Origin: Variovorax sp.
GTDB taxonomy: Bacteria; Pseudomonadota; Gammaproteobacteria; Burkholderiales; Burkholderiaceae_C
NCBI GenBank assembly: GCA_017744935.1
Contig: JAGIAI010000062.1
Location: forward strand, 26,191-87,234
DNA length: 61,044 bases
Reading direction: 5' to 3'
The notes below the pieces were generated by a model. The model did not search any database, was not told where the DNA came from, and saw nothing but the letters and a program-made list of their open reading frames with translations. Made by a program: the position numbers and the translations under genes. Below, one piece after another: positions 17,263-27,715 of this stretch (its first letter is position 1; every line of letters begins with the position of its first letter).

Positions 17263-18219
17263 TCAGAGCTTCAGTTCCCAGGTCTCGCCGACGAGTTGCT
17301 GGCCGAAGCCCTCGTAAGGCTCGGATTTCACCAGCTTGAACCCGCGCCCCGCGTAGATCGCGCGGGCCGCGGTGAGGCAGCTGTTGGTCCAGAGCACCAT
17401 CTTCTTGTAGCCCTTGCTGCGCGCGAAGGCCAGGCACTCGTCCGTGAGCCGCCCGCCAAGCCCGAGGCCGCGCGCCTGCGGCGTCAGGATCAGCATGCGC
17501 AACTGCGCGGTGGTCGCCGATTTGCGCACGACGAAGATCGCGCCGACCCGCTCGCCATTGAGCTCGGCGATCCAGCAGCGCTCCCATGCGGGCTGGAATT
17601 TCCGCAGGAACTGGCCGGCGATGTCGGCCACCAGTGCTTCGAAGTCGCTGTTCCAGCCGTATTCGCGCGCGTAGATCTCGCCGTGCTGCTGCACCACCCA
17701 GCCGATGTCGCCCGGCGCGGGTTCGCGCAGGATGGCGGTCTGCGCTTTCACAGGGGGCGCGGCTGCGGGGGCCAGCAGTTGCTGCACCGTGCCCATCGCG
17801 CCGATGAGTTGCGCGCGCTGGGCGGCGGAAAGCGGCGAGAGCAGAGCGGCCGCTTCGTCGCGGGACTTCTGCTGCAGCGGCGCGAAGGCCGCATGGCCGC
17901 CTTCGGTCAGGCGCAGCAGGCTCTGGCGCGCGTCGCGGGGGCTGGGTTCGCGCACCAGCCAGCCTTGCGCCTCGAAGCGGCGAAGGATTCGGCTCAGGTA
18001 GCCGCCGTCCAGATGCAGGTCCTTGCCGATCTCGCTGGCGACTGGCGATTCGCGGTGCGCGAGCTCGTAGAGCACACGGACGTCCGTGAGCGACATGTCG
18101 CTGCCAAGGTAGGGGTCGAGTACGCCGATTTGGCGGGTATAGAACCGGTTGAACTGGCGGATCGCCTTGACGGCAGAAACATGAGCGGTGTCCGGAAGAG
18201 GGGCGGTGACGGCGTTCAT
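17263..18219 (-). CDS. MarR-type regulator fused to GNAT acetyltransferase (318 aa)
   Basis: Two domains. Residues ~20-150 are a MarR winged helix (NRFYTRQIGVLDPYLGSDMS, LHLDGGYLSRILRRFEAQG). Residues ~165-318 are a GNAT fold with the acetyl-CoA loop ILTPQARGLGLGGRLTDECL and the ending YEGFGQQLVGETWELKL. Start is ambiguous: ATG 18219 (MNAVTAPLPD), ATG 18228 or TTG 18234; I prefer 18219. A perfect 18-bp palindrome sits just upstream. Convergent with the tcu operon by three bases. Target of acetylation unknown. Confidence 0.88.
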   Translation of the reverse strand: MNAVTAPLPDTAHVSAVKAIRQFNRFYTRQIGVLDPYLGSDMSLTDVRVLYELAHRESPVASEIGKDLHLDGGYLSRILRRFEAQGWLVREPSPRDARQSLLRLTEGGHAAFAPLQQKSRDEAAALLSPLSAAQRAQLIGAMGTVQQLLAPAAAPPVKAQTAILREPAPGDIGWVVQQHGEIYAREYGWNSDFEALVADIAGQFLRKFQPAWERCWIAELNGERVGAIFVVRKSATTAQLRMLILTPQARGLGLGGRLTDECLAFARSKGYKKMVLWTNSCLTAARAIYAGRGFKLVKSEPYEGFGQQLVGETWELKL

Positions 18220-18226
18220 GCTTGCC

Positions 18227-18255
18227 ATTGTCAATCAATTGATTGACTGAAGCAA
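18227..18255 (-). promoter_or_regulatory. Probable autoregulatory promoter of the MarR-GNAT gene with 18-bp palindrome
   Basis: GTCAATCAATTGATTGAC at 18230-18247 is a perfect 18-bp palindrome. On the minus strand TTGCTT (18255-18250) and GACAAT (18232-18227) are spaced by 17 bases and could be -35 and -10, so the palindrome fills the promoter spacer. MarR proteins usually bind such palindromes in their own promoters. Transcription would then start near 18220, giving an almost leaderless mRNA for ATG 18219. The promoter reading is inferred; the palindrome is seen. Confidence 0.6.
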
Positions 18256-18370
18256 TTAATAAGGACCAAGAGCAACAGTACGGGGAATCGCCTTTAGGGC
18301 GACAGTTCCAATGGAAAACCCTAAAATTGCGGGTTGCCCACGAGGCCCCCGCGGCCGAATCCACCCCCCG

Positions 18371-20728
<2,358 letters not shown>

Positions 20729-20769
20729 GCCGACAGACCGCGACACCGTACCCGTGTATGGTGTCGCCC

Positions 20770-21681
20770 ATGCACAAACCCCTGGCTGCGTTCTTCGTCC
20801 GTTTGGGTTTCTGGCTCATCCTTGGCGCGGCGGCGCTGGGCGCGATCGATGCGCATGCGAAGCTCGAAGCCGGCTCTGCGCAGGCGATGGGCGATCTCCA
20901 GCACAAGTACGCCGACCAACTCGCCAGCAGCCCGCTCAAGCGCCCGGTCGTCATCGACTCGGCGGAAACCGACGGCGGCTTGCAGGGCGACATCTACGCA
21001 GTGGTCGATCACCCCATCGACGAAGTGCGCCGCGCGCTCGAGCGCTCGTCCCAGTGGTGCGACATGCTGGTGCTACACATCAACAACCGCCGCTGCCGTG
21101 CGACGCGTTCGCCCGAAGGCGAGAAGCTCACGCTCAGCGTGGTGCCGCGTTACGACAAGCCGATCGACCAGGCTTTCGAACTCACCTTCGTCCACCGAAT
21201 CGTCCATTCGACGCGCGACTACCTGCAGGTCGAGCTTCATGCGGAGGAGGGCCCAATGGGCACGAGCCAGTACCACGTGATGCTCGAAGCGGTTCCGGTC
21301 GGCGAGCGCCAGACCTTCCTGCACTTCGCCTACGCCTACGACCACAATATGGTCGCGCGGTTGGCCACCATGGCCTACCTCGCGACCTTCGGCAGCGACA
21401 AGGTCGGTTTCACGGTGGTGGGCAAGACCTCCGACGGCAAGCCTGAGTACATCAAGGGCCTGCGCGGCCTGATGGAGCGCAACGCCATGCGCTACTTTCT
21501 CGCGCTGGATGCGTACCTCGACGGTTTCTCGGCACCTGCGCCGGAGCGCGTCGACAAGCGGCTGAACGCATGGTTCCAGTCGGTCGAGCAGTACCCGACG
21601 CAATTGCACGAGGTCGACCTCGCGACCTACCTCGCGGTCAAGCGCGAAGACCGTCAGCGTGACGCGGCCGGCGCGCGCTGA
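20770..21681 (+). CDS. Exported protein of unknown function (303 aa)
   Basis: Starts MHKPLAAFFVRLGFWLILGA, a Sec signal peptide with a likely cleavage after AIDAHA, so periplasmic. ATG 20758 is an alternative start. The mature part has a pattern resembling START/SRPBCC lipid-binding folds (AVVDHPIDEVRRALERSSQWCDM, then YLQVELHAEEGPMGTSQYH and LHFAYAYDHNMVARLATMAYL), but I do not recognise a named family. Conserved-looking Cys at SSQWCDM and NNRRCRA could form a disulphide. 42 bases after ygiQ; not obviously related to it. Confidence 0.75.
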   Translation: MHKPLAAFFVRLGFWLILGAAALGAIDAHAKLEAGSAQAMGDLQHKYADQLASSPLKRPVVIDSAETDGGLQGDIYAVVDHPIDEVRRALERSSQWCDMLVLHINNRRCRATRSPEGEKLTLSVVPRYDKPIDQAFELTFVHRIVHSTRDYLQVELHAEEGPMGTSQYHVMLEAVPVGERQTFLHFAYAYDHNMVARLATMAYLATFGSDKVGFTVVGKTSDGKPEYIKGLRGLMERNAMRYFLALDAYLDGFSAPAPERVDKRLNAWFQSVEQYPTQLHEVDLATYLAVKREDRQRDAAGAR

Positions 21682-21693
21682 CGCCCGAGGCCT

Positions 21694-22140
21694 TCAGCGC
21701 AGCACCAGCACCGGCGTGTGCGAGTGCGTCAGCACGTGCAGCGTCTCGCTCCCCATCAGCAGGCGCTTGATGCCGCGCCGGCCGTGCGAGGCCATCACGA
21801 TCAGGTCGCAGTGATGCACGCGTGCGGCCTCGATGATGGCCTCGGAAATGAGCTCCGCCTGCATCACGATCCCGCGCGCGCTTTTCACGCCGCGGCTGGC
21901 AGCCGTGGCGGTGACGGCATCGACCACGCGTTGCGCCTCGGCATCGGCCTGCTCGCGCAGGTGTGACACCTCGGACTGGCTCAGCATGATCGAGCCTTCG
22001 AAGTAGCTTGCGGGGTAGTGATGCACCACCTTGACGGCGACCAGCTCTGCCTGTGTGAGGAGAGCCAGATCGATGGCGCTGTTGACCGCCAGTTCCGACA
22101 GCTCGGAGCCGTCGGTGGCAACGAGGATGCGTTCATACAT
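21694..22140 (-). CDS. Universal stress protein, UspA family (148 aa)
   Basis: Single Usp domain: MYERILVATDGSELSELAVN at the N-terminus and the ATP-binding motif IVMASHGRRGIKRLLMGSET near the C-terminus (G-2x-G-9x-G-S/T type), ending HTPVLVLR. This marks the ATP-binding UspA/MJ0577 branch. Start ATG 22140 has GGGGAGC seven bases upstream; a longer frame to 22209 lacks support. Cytoplasmic; usually induced by stationary phase or stress. Confidence 0.92.
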   Translation of the reverse strand: MYERILVATDGSELSELAVNSAIDLALLTQAELVAVKVVHHYPASYFEGSIMLSQSEVSHLREQADAEAQRVVDAVTATAASRGVKSARGIVMQAELISEAIIEAARVHHCDLIVMASHGRRGIKRLLMGSETLHVLTHSHTPVLVLR

Positions 22141-22219
22141 GGCGTTGCTCCCCGGACGGGAGACGCCCGCCCGCACGCTCAGCGTAGTACGGGAGGGCGC
22201 AGGGGGCAAGGCGCCGGCT

Positions 22220-22246
22220 GGCGTCTAGGCGGGGCCGCCTAGCGCC
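22220..22246 (-). terminator. Strong stem downstream of the polygalacturonase gene
   Basis: GGCG-T-CTAGGCGG and CCGCCTAG-CGCC (22220-22246) pair as a 12-bp stem with one bulged T and a GG centre, six bases beyond the polygalacturonase stop codon. No T-run follows on the minus strand, so termination is inferred only from position and strength. As DNA, CTAGGCGG-GG-CCGCCTAG could also act as a protein-binding palindrome. Confidence 0.45.
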
Positions 22247-22252
22247 GCGGGG

Positions 22253-24490
22253 TCACTGGCTGACCCAGTGCGTGCCGAAGGGGTTCGACGCGCCGATGGA
22301 CGGGAAGTCCACGAAGGCCTGGCTGCAGTCGAGCACTTTGTCGACGTTGACCTTCAGGCTGGCTTCGCCGTTGACCACGATGCGATTGGCGGTCGATGCC
22401 TGGATCGGCAGGTTCACCGTGTCGAGCGTGAGGTTCGCGTCGGAGGAGATCAGCGAGATCTGCGACGGATCGTCCGCGGCCACCTGCGTCATCGACATGA
22501 CAAGGGGGTAAGCCGGCAGGTAGCCCGTCGGATAGGCGGCGGTCGGCGTGAAGTAGCCGCCGGTGTTCGCCGCGAAGCCCTGCAGCTTGACCTTCGATTC
22601 GCCCAGGATGCGCACGTTGTTCAGCGTGATGTCATGGAAGTTCGGCACCTTGGGGACGCCGCCCGACAGCGCCTTGGTGCTGTAGTAAGGCGTGAAGAGC
22701 AGGGCGTTCTGCGCGTTCTTGATGCAGATGTTGCGGTAGTTGATGTTGCTCACTTCGCCGCCGCGTGCGTAGTCGGACTTGATGCGCAGGCCTTCTTCCG
22801 AATTGAGGAAAGAGTTGTCGTAGACCTCGACGTTGGTCACGCCGGCGTTGGTCTCGCTGCCCACCGAGATGCCATGGCCCCAGTAGATGTGGTTGTGCGC
22901 GACCACGATGCCGTAGGCCCGGTCGCTGCGCTTGCCGCGATTGCCGTCGATGCCGAAGCCGACTGCGTTGGGGTTGTTGCTGCCCTTGAGCGCCATGTCG
23001 TCGTCGCCCGTGCTCACGTAGTTGTAGGCAAAGACGAAGTTCTTCAGGTAGCCGTCGAAGGACATCTTTGACGACGAGGTCGTCGTGCTGCCGGTCGTGA
23101 GCGCGTTGGACTTGGCGCTTGACGCGGAGCCCGGATCGAAGGCGTCGGTGTTCTTCACGTTGTCGGCGTTGAAGGTCTCGCCGGTGTAGAGCGGATTGCC
23201 GTTGCCTGCCGGGTTGGCGAAGGCCGCCAGCGTCGGTGTCTGCACCTTGACGTTCCATACCGTCAGGCCGTCGACGCCGCTGGGCACCACGTGGAAGTTG
23301 GCGCTGTTGTTCAGCGTGATCTTGTAGAGCGTCAGGTTCTTGGCGTAGTTGAACACCATCATCCGGAAGTTCGACTGCGAGCCCGAACCGGTCGTGCCGT
23401 TCTGCACCATGTTGCCGAGGTAGGCGAGGTCCCACCACGTCATGTTGCGCACGGAGGACTTGGAGTCGACGAAGGTGCCGCCGTTGTCGCATGGCGTGCC
23501 GTCCGGCGCCTGTGTGCTGGGCGAGGCCGCGTAGGCGGCGTAGGTGTTCGAGCAGCTCAGGTCCACCTTCATGATCGGGTAGAGCGCGTTGGTGGTGACG
23601 ATCTCCGCATAGGCGCGGCTGTCGATGCTGCCTTCGCCAACGACGGCGGAATTGACGAGGTAGTCGCCGTTGATCAGCGCCTTGCAGTTGCCGGAGCTGC
23701 CTGCATTCGTCGCACTCGTTGCCGTGTTGCCGCAGTACTTGTTCGAGGCGGCGAGATAAGCCATCACGTCACGCGTTGCGTAGAGCGTGGCGCCCTTGTC
23801 GATCCAGAGCGTCACGCCAGAGGGCAGGGTGAGCGGGCCGGAGATGAAGCCGTTGCCGGGGCCGCTGCTGTTGACCGTCAGGCGCACCGCGAACTTGCTC
23901 GGCTTGTACTGCGGCTTGGCCAGCTCTTCGCCGCTGGCGCCCGCGATGTTGATGTTGGGCAATGCGGCCGCCTTCTGATCGGCCGTCGCCGATGCATCCG
24001 CCGCGAGGATGGCCGCGCCAACTTCGGCGTTGACTGCCGCGCCGCAGGCATCGAGTGCTGCCTGGATGCGCGCCTGGTCCGGGTTGGCCGTGGCCGCACT
24101 GACGGCCTTGCCGACGCCGGGCATCGACGGGTCCGCTTCGGGCGGCAGCGCGCCGTCCGGACGTCGCACGAGGTTGTTGCTGGCCTCGAGGGTCGCGCAG
24201 ACCTGGGTGTCGGTCGGCAGCGTCGGTTCGGGCGGAAGGGCCGGGTCGAAGGTGGTGGTACCGACCTGGAAGGCGTTCTTCTGGGCGGTCGACGAATCCG
24301 AGGACGCGGCGGGGGCGGTGACGGGCGTTTGGGTGCCGGTCGTGCCCGAGCTGGCCGGCAGCGCGGCGCTGCCACCGCTACTCCCGCCGCCGCAGGCGGA
24401 CAGCAATGCAGCCGCGACCAGCGTCGCGAGCGGGGCCGCGAGCGGCAAGGGCCAGCGTGCGGAATGAGGGTTTCGGGTAGACGTCTTCAT
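22253..24490 (-). CDS. Glycoside hydrolase family 28 polygalacturonase lipoprotein (745 aa)
   Basis: Secreted pectin-degrading enzyme expected to hydrolyse galacturonan. Signal peptide with lipobox LSAC (residue ~32) followed by GGGSSGGS linker. GH28 catalytic landmarks are all seen: N447-T448-D449, D496-D497-D498, H539-G540 (GHGISVGSE) and R569-I570-K571. The ~220-residue N-terminal part after the linker is Ala-rich with paired Cys and is longer than in simple polygalacturonases. ATG 24490 is supported by GAGG upstream. The gene stands alone behind a repeat-rich promoter region. Confidence 0.9.
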   Translation of the reverse strand: MKTSTRNPHSARWPLPLAAPLATLVAAALLSACGGGSSGGSAALPASSGTTGTQTPVTAPAASSDSSTAQKNAFQVGTTTFDPALPPEPTLPTDTQVCATLEASNNLVRRPDGALPPEADPSMPGVGKAVSAATANPDQARIQAALDACGAAVNAEVGAAILAADASATADQKAAALPNINIAGASGEELAKPQYKPSKFAVRLTVNSSGPGNGFISGPLTLPSGVTLWIDKGATLYATRDVMAYLAASNKYCGNTATSATNAGSSGNCKALINGDYLVNSAVVGEGSIDSRAYAEIVTTNALYPIMKVDLSCSNTYAAYAASPSTQAPDGTPCDNGGTFVDSKSSVRNMTWWDLAYLGNMVQNGTTGSGSQSNFRMMVFNYAKNLTLYKITLNNSANFHVVPSGVDGLTVWNVKVQTPTLAAFANPAGNGNPLYTGETFNADNVKNTDAFDPGSASSAKSNALTTGSTTTSSSKMSFDGYLKNFVFAYNYVSTGDDDMALKGSNNPNAVGFGIDGNRGKRSDRAYGIVVAHNHIYWGHGISVGSETNAGVTNVEVYDNSFLNSEEGLRIKSDYARGGEVSNINYRNICIKNAQNALLFTPYYSTKALSGGVPKVPNFHDITLNNVRILGESKVKLQGFAANTGGYFTPTAAYPTGYLPAYPLVMSMTQVAADDPSQISLISSDANLTLDTVNLPIQASTANRIVVNGEASLKVNVDKVLDCSQAFVDFPSIGASNPFGTHWVSQ

Positions 24491-24704
24491 CGGAGGTCCT
24501 CTTGCGGTAGTAGTTGTCGGAAAGCGGGACGTGGCCTGCCGCCGCCGCGGCCGGGAAGGTGGCGAACGGGCGTGACTCATCGCGGCGCGCAGCGAAATCG
24601 CAGTGCGCCGGAAGCGGATCCGGTGGGGGAACTCAGCGCCGGGGCGGGGCGGCGCTGCAGCGACGGGTCGGGGGCGGGAGGGCTTGTCTCATGTGTGTAC
24701 TTTT

Positions 24705-24783
24705 GAAATTCATCAACTGTTGTCGTACAACTGAGCGAATTTCATCAGGCCGGATTTCGTCTGTCAATGGGGTGAATTTCATA
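24705..24783 (-). repeat. Three phased direct repeats over the polygalacturonase promoter
   Basis: GAAATTCATCA (24705-24715), GAATTTCATCA (24737-24747) and GAATTTCATA (24774-24783) are spaced 32 and 37 bases apart, about three helical turns each. They lie just after the predicted transcription start, over the -10 and immediately upstream of the -35. This suggests cooperative binding of one regulator on one DNA face, most likely repression lifted by pectin breakdown products. Confidence 0.6.
24739..24767 (-). promoter_or_regulatory. Sigma70-type promoter of the polygalacturonase gene
   Basis: On the minus strand a perfect -35 TTGACA (24767-24762) is followed after exactly 17 bases by TGAAAT (24744-24739), four of six matches to TATAAT including the last three. 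Predicted start near 24732, giving a ~240-base leader before ATG 24490. Best promoter match noticed in the window. Confidence 0.65.
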
Positions 24784-24818
24784 GTGGAAATCCCCAATCA
24801 TTGGAGTTCGATGCGGTT

Positions 24819-24843
24819 TCGTACATGAGCCTTAGTTGTACGA
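24819..24843. promoter_or_regulatory. 25-bp operator-like inverted repeat TCGTACA-N11-TGTACGA
   Basis: TCGTACA at 24819-24825 and TGTACGA at 24837-24843 are perfect 7-base inverted arms. A further half-site TCGTACAACT occurs at 24723-24732, the exact reverse complement of AGTTGTACGA at 24834-24843, beside the predicted polygalacturonase transcription start. Two such sites ~110 bp apart could support DNA looping by a dimeric or tetrameric regulator. The binding protein is unknown. Confidence 0.5.
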
Positions 24844-24900
24844 TGTCCTAGGATGACTGACGTGATTTGGAGACATTTGTCTTCAGCGACCAAGTCTCCC

Positions 24901-24912
24901 GGCTAATTAGCC
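24901..24912. promoter_or_regulatory. Perfect palindrome GGCTAATTAGCC upstream of the hemerythrin-like gene
   Basis: A 12-bp perfect palindrome about 140 bases before ATG 25050, close to AGACATTTGTCT (24871-24882). Position fits an operator for rightward transcription. Binding factor not identifiable. Confidence 0.35.
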
Positions 24913-25049
24913 TAGACCGTTATTTAAGGTTTGGTGAGGGGTTCGTTAAGCAATTCTTAGCGGCGCGCAGGAGGCCCGATTCCTAGACTTTCTTCCCAGC
25001 AGGAGACCGCACGGTGCGACCTCCGCTGAACCGGAAAAGAAGGACTCCC

Positions 25050-25763
25050 ATGAACATCGATCCGCGCGAAATGCGCCAAGTCGCGGCGGTCTCCGCCCCC
25101 CGTGTTGACATGTATGCCGGCATCCACAAGGCCCTGCGCGCGCTGATGGCGGACAACCTGCTGGCCCTGGGGCGCATGGACCATGACGATGGACTCGAAC
25201 TCGCGCAGACCACGCAACGCGTGCTGGAACTGCTCGAGTTCTGCCGCGCGCACCTGCAGCACGAGAACGACTTCCTGCACGCCGCAATGGAATCGCGGGC
25301 CGCCGGCTCCAGCGGGCGGATCGCGCACGAGCACGAGGAGCACATCGAGGCGATCGATGCACTCGCCAACCAGACGACCGCGCTGCTGCAGTGCGAGCTT
25401 GCATTGCGTGCCGAACGCACGCTGGCGCTTTACCGCGCGCTGTCGGTCTTCATCGCGCACAACTTCGAGCACATGCACGTGGAAGAGACCGCGCACAACG
25501 CGGTGCTCTGGGCGCGCTTCACCGACGCGGAACTGATGGAGATCCACGGCGCGCTGGTCGCCTCGATCCCGCCGGAGGAAATGATGTTCGTGATGCGCTG
25601 GATGGTGCCCTTCATGAACCCGGCGGAGCGCACCGCGATGCTCGGCGACATGCGCGCCCATGCGCCCGCGCCGGCCTTCGCCGCGGCGCTCGATGTGGTG
25701 CGCCCGCACCTGACCGAGCGCGAATGGGCCAAGCTCGCGGCGAGCCTGAACCTGCCCGCGTGA
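25050..25763 (+). CDS. Hemerythrin HHE-domain protein (237 aa)
   Basis: Predicted four-helix di-iron protein binding O2 or reacting with NO/peroxide. His/Glu ligands appear in regular helical spacing: MYAGIHKALRALM, FCRAHLQHENDFLH, AHEHEEHIEAIDAL and FIAHNFEHMHVEETAHNAV. The last ~80 residues (PPEEMMFVMRWMVPFMNPAE onward) are an extra helical tail. ATG 25050 has AGAAGGA upstream. It ends 11 bases from the convergent PNPOx-GAF gene, suggesting a shared redox/nitrosative context. Confidence 0.85.
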   Translation: MNIDPREMRQVAAVSAPRVDMYAGIHKALRALMADNLLALGRMDHDDGLELAQTTQRVLELLEFCRAHLQHENDFLHAAMESRAAGSSGRIAHEHEEHIEAIDALANQTTALLQCELALRAERTLALYRALSVFIAHNFEHMHVEETAHNAVLWARFTDAELMEIHGALVASIPPEEMMFVMRWMVPFMNPAERTAMLGDMRAHAPAPAFAAALDVVRPHLTEREWAKLAASLNLPA

Positions 25764-25773
25764 TCGCGCCGGC

Positions 25774-27129
25774 TCAGCCGGCGATTTCGGTGAGCGTGAC
25801 CGGCCGATCCACCCGCAGTCTGAAGCGCCCGCGGCCGGTCTTCTCGATGCGCAGATGCGGGCTGTTCTCGGCGAGCCGCCGTTGCAGCAGCACCAGCCGT
25901 GCTTCGAGGTTGTCCGCCAGGTCAGGCAGCCGGATGGATGGGTCGAGCCGCAGCTCGCGGTTGGTGAACTCGGTGCGGCCTTGTTCCGAGTACTCGCGCA
26001 GCAGCTTGCCGAGAATCGCGCCGGCGACGCCCTTGATGAGATAGCTGTCGGCGACGAACACGCTGTTGTTCGCGAGGTAGTGGCGCACCGGCAGCGGCGC
26101 GCCACTGGCCGATGGCGCGACGGGCGGAGCGGCTTCCTCGACCGCGGCCGGCTCATCGACCGCACGCAGCAGTTCCAGCGCGGCGCCGAGATGGCTCGCG
26201 ACTGCGACCAGCGCATCCTCGTCCTCGAAGCTGAAGCGCAGTTCCGTCGGGCTTTCGACGAACAGCGCGCCGAGCAGCCGTCCGCCCGAAACGATCGGCG
26301 CCGCGAGCTGGCTGTGCGGTTCGGCCAGACCCGGGAACGGGATCTCCGTGTCGAGTGCGATGTCCGGCTCGGTCGCGCGCAGGCTGCTGCGAACCGCATG
26401 GCTGTAGCTGGCCGCGTTCGTCATGTGGCTGATGCGCACCGGCGTACGTTCGCGCGCCGCGACGCCGATCACGCCGTGGCCCATCTCGATCTCGGAGCCG
26501 ATGCCGGAAGTGGCATAGCCGCAGCTCGCGACCGTGTAGAGGCGCTGCGTGGCCGAATCCAGCATCAGCACCATCGCATGGCGAACCCCGAGGTGGTCGT
26601 TGAGCGCGGCGAGCGTCGTCTGCAGAAGCTCGTCGGTCGCGCAGCATCCGGCCATGCGCTCGGCAGCGCGGCGCACGCCGGCGAGCAGGCCGGGCTTGGG
26701 ATGCGAGAGCGGTGCGAGCCGTTCACCTTCGACGCTCTCGACCCCTTCGACTTCGTACACATCCGAGCCCAGCAGACGGAAGACGCCCGCCATGCCCGAA
26801 TGCGACGCGATGCCCGCGAGTTGCGCCTTCATGCGCTCGAACAGCGCACCGCCTGATTCGGTCCGCAGGTAACGCAGCCGCAGCCGGTAGAACGCCGCGG
26901 CGACGGGGTCCATCAGCAGCACGCTGGCGTAGGGATTGGCGAGGATGTTCTTCCGCGTCTTGTTGAAGAACTGGTAAGACAGCGCGACATGCCGGTCGTC
27001 GACGAAGTGCACCTGCGAGATCAGGGCGACGTTGGGCATGCCGTCTTCGCCGCAGGTTGCCATCATTGCCGGAATCGCGCCTTCGAAGCAGGCGCGGATG
27101 TCGTTCAGTGACGGTGTGCAGGTGCTCAT
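25774..27129 (-). CDS. PNPOx-like flavin split-barrel plus GAF sensor protein (451 aa)
   Basis: Residues ~1-130 resemble a pyridoxamine-phosphate-oxidase-like FMN-binding barrel (ATCGEDGMPNVALISQVHFV, TRKNILANPYASVLLMDP). Residues ~190-360 are a GAF domain (AALNDHLGVRHAMVLMLD, GHGVIGVAARERTPVRISHM, LAAPIVSGGRLLGALFVESP). The last ~100 residues (AGAILGKLLREYSEQGRTEF ... RGRFRLRVDRPVTLTEI) look like a small effector, possibly a winged-helix or output domain. Start ATG 27129; the next gene upstream ends 13 bases away. Likely a cytosolic redox or small-molecule sensor; its output is unknown. Confidence 0.78.
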   Translation of the reverse strand: MSTCTPSLNDIRACFEGAIPAMMATCGEDGMPNVALISQVHFVDDRHVALSYQFFNKTRKNILANPYASVLLMDPVAAAFYRLRLRYLRTESGGALFERMKAQLAGIASHSGMAGVFRLLGSDVYEVEGVESVEGERLAPLSHPKPGLLAGVRRAAERMAGCCATDELLQTTLAALNDHLGVRHAMVLMLDSATQRLYTVASCGYATSGIGSEIEMGHGVIGVAARERTPVRISHMTNAASYSHAVRSSLRATEPDIALDTEIPFPGLAEPHSQLAAPIVSGGRLLGALFVESPTELRFSFEDEDALVAVASHLGAALELLRAVDEPAAVEEAAPPVAPSASGAPLPVRHYLANNSVFVADSYLIKGVAGAILGKLLREYSEQGRTEFTNRELRLDPSIRLPDLADNLEARLVLLQRRLAENSPHLRIEKTGRGRFRLRVDRPVTLTEIAG

Positions 27130-27142
27130 TGCGCTCGCGGCT

Positions 27143-27643
27143 TCATGCGGCCGGCAGGGCGGTGCCGGCCTTGGGGCCGGGGGTTTGGTCGAAGGCCTCG
27201 GTCGGCGTGAAGCTGATCGCGACCACTTCGTCGAGCCGGAAGGCCAGCATCGCGCGGACGAAGCGCGCATCGAACCCGACGGCGGCGACTTCCTCTTCCA
27301 TCGACGCCAGGTAGCGGCGCAGCACGGGCAGGTCGTCTTCATGCGCCGGGCGAAGGTCGGCTTCGGTCGCCTTGATCTGCACCGTGCGATGGCTCAGCGG
27401 CTGGCTGAAGACCACCGCGATGCGGCCGGTGGCGGCGATGTCCTGCAGGAGTTGGCGCGACTGGCCCCGCGAGACGAAGACCGTGATCCGCGTGCCGTCC
27501 GCCGAGATTCGCGCGCCAACGGCGCGCATCACGCTCGGCCGCAGCGCCGCGTCGCGCGAAGCCACGATGGTGGACACGCCTTTGTCGATCAGCGCGATGT
27601 GCTCGGGACTCAGCAGCGGACGGAGTGGGGCGGCGTCAGTCAT
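27143..27643 (-). CDS. PNPOx-like flavin-binding split-barrel protein (166 aa)
   Basis: Single domain of the pyridoxamine 5'-phosphate oxidase-like superfamily: IDKGVSTIVASRDAALRPSV (barrel start), GTRITVFVSRGQSRQLLQDI, GRIAVVFSQPLSHRTVQIK and a C-terminal helix MLAFRLDEVVAISFTPTEAF. Its stop is 13 bases before the PNPOx-GAF gene, so the two form an operon. The cofactor (FMN, F420 or haem) cannot be decided from sequence by eye. Confidence 0.8.
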   Translation of the reverse strand: MTDAAPLRPLLSPEHIALIDKGVSTIVASRDAALRPSVMRAVGARISADGTRITVFVSRGQSRQLLQDIAATGRIAVVFSQPLSHRTVQIKATEADLRPAHEDDLPVLRRYLASMEEEVAAVGFDARFVRAMLAFRLDEVVAISFTPTEAFDQTPGPKAGTALPAA

Positions 27644-27715
27644 GAGGTGGCCGGGAAAGAGACCGGATTTTGATTCAAAAGTCCTCTTTCCTGACAGTCT
27701 CTGGGCCCCGCGTCG

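Larger units (their letters stand above)
24491..25049. other. 559-bp AT-rich intergenic control region between polygalacturonase and hemerythrin-like genes
   Basis: Bases ~24491-24690 are GC-rich leader of the polygalacturonase mRNA with no convincing gene. Bases ~24690-24960 are strikingly AT-rich for this genome and contain a good minus-strand promoter, three direct repeats, an inverted repeat TCGTACA-N11-TGTACGA, AGACATTTGTCT (24871-24882) and GGCTAATTAGCC (24901-24912). It divides divergent transcription units. No ORF with sensible codon use is seen here. Confidence 0.7.

Noticed and set aside
24690..24960. AT-rich block as a remnant of a mobile element or phage
   Set aside because: No transposase fragment, terminal repeats or target duplications seen; promoter and operator features explain it better.
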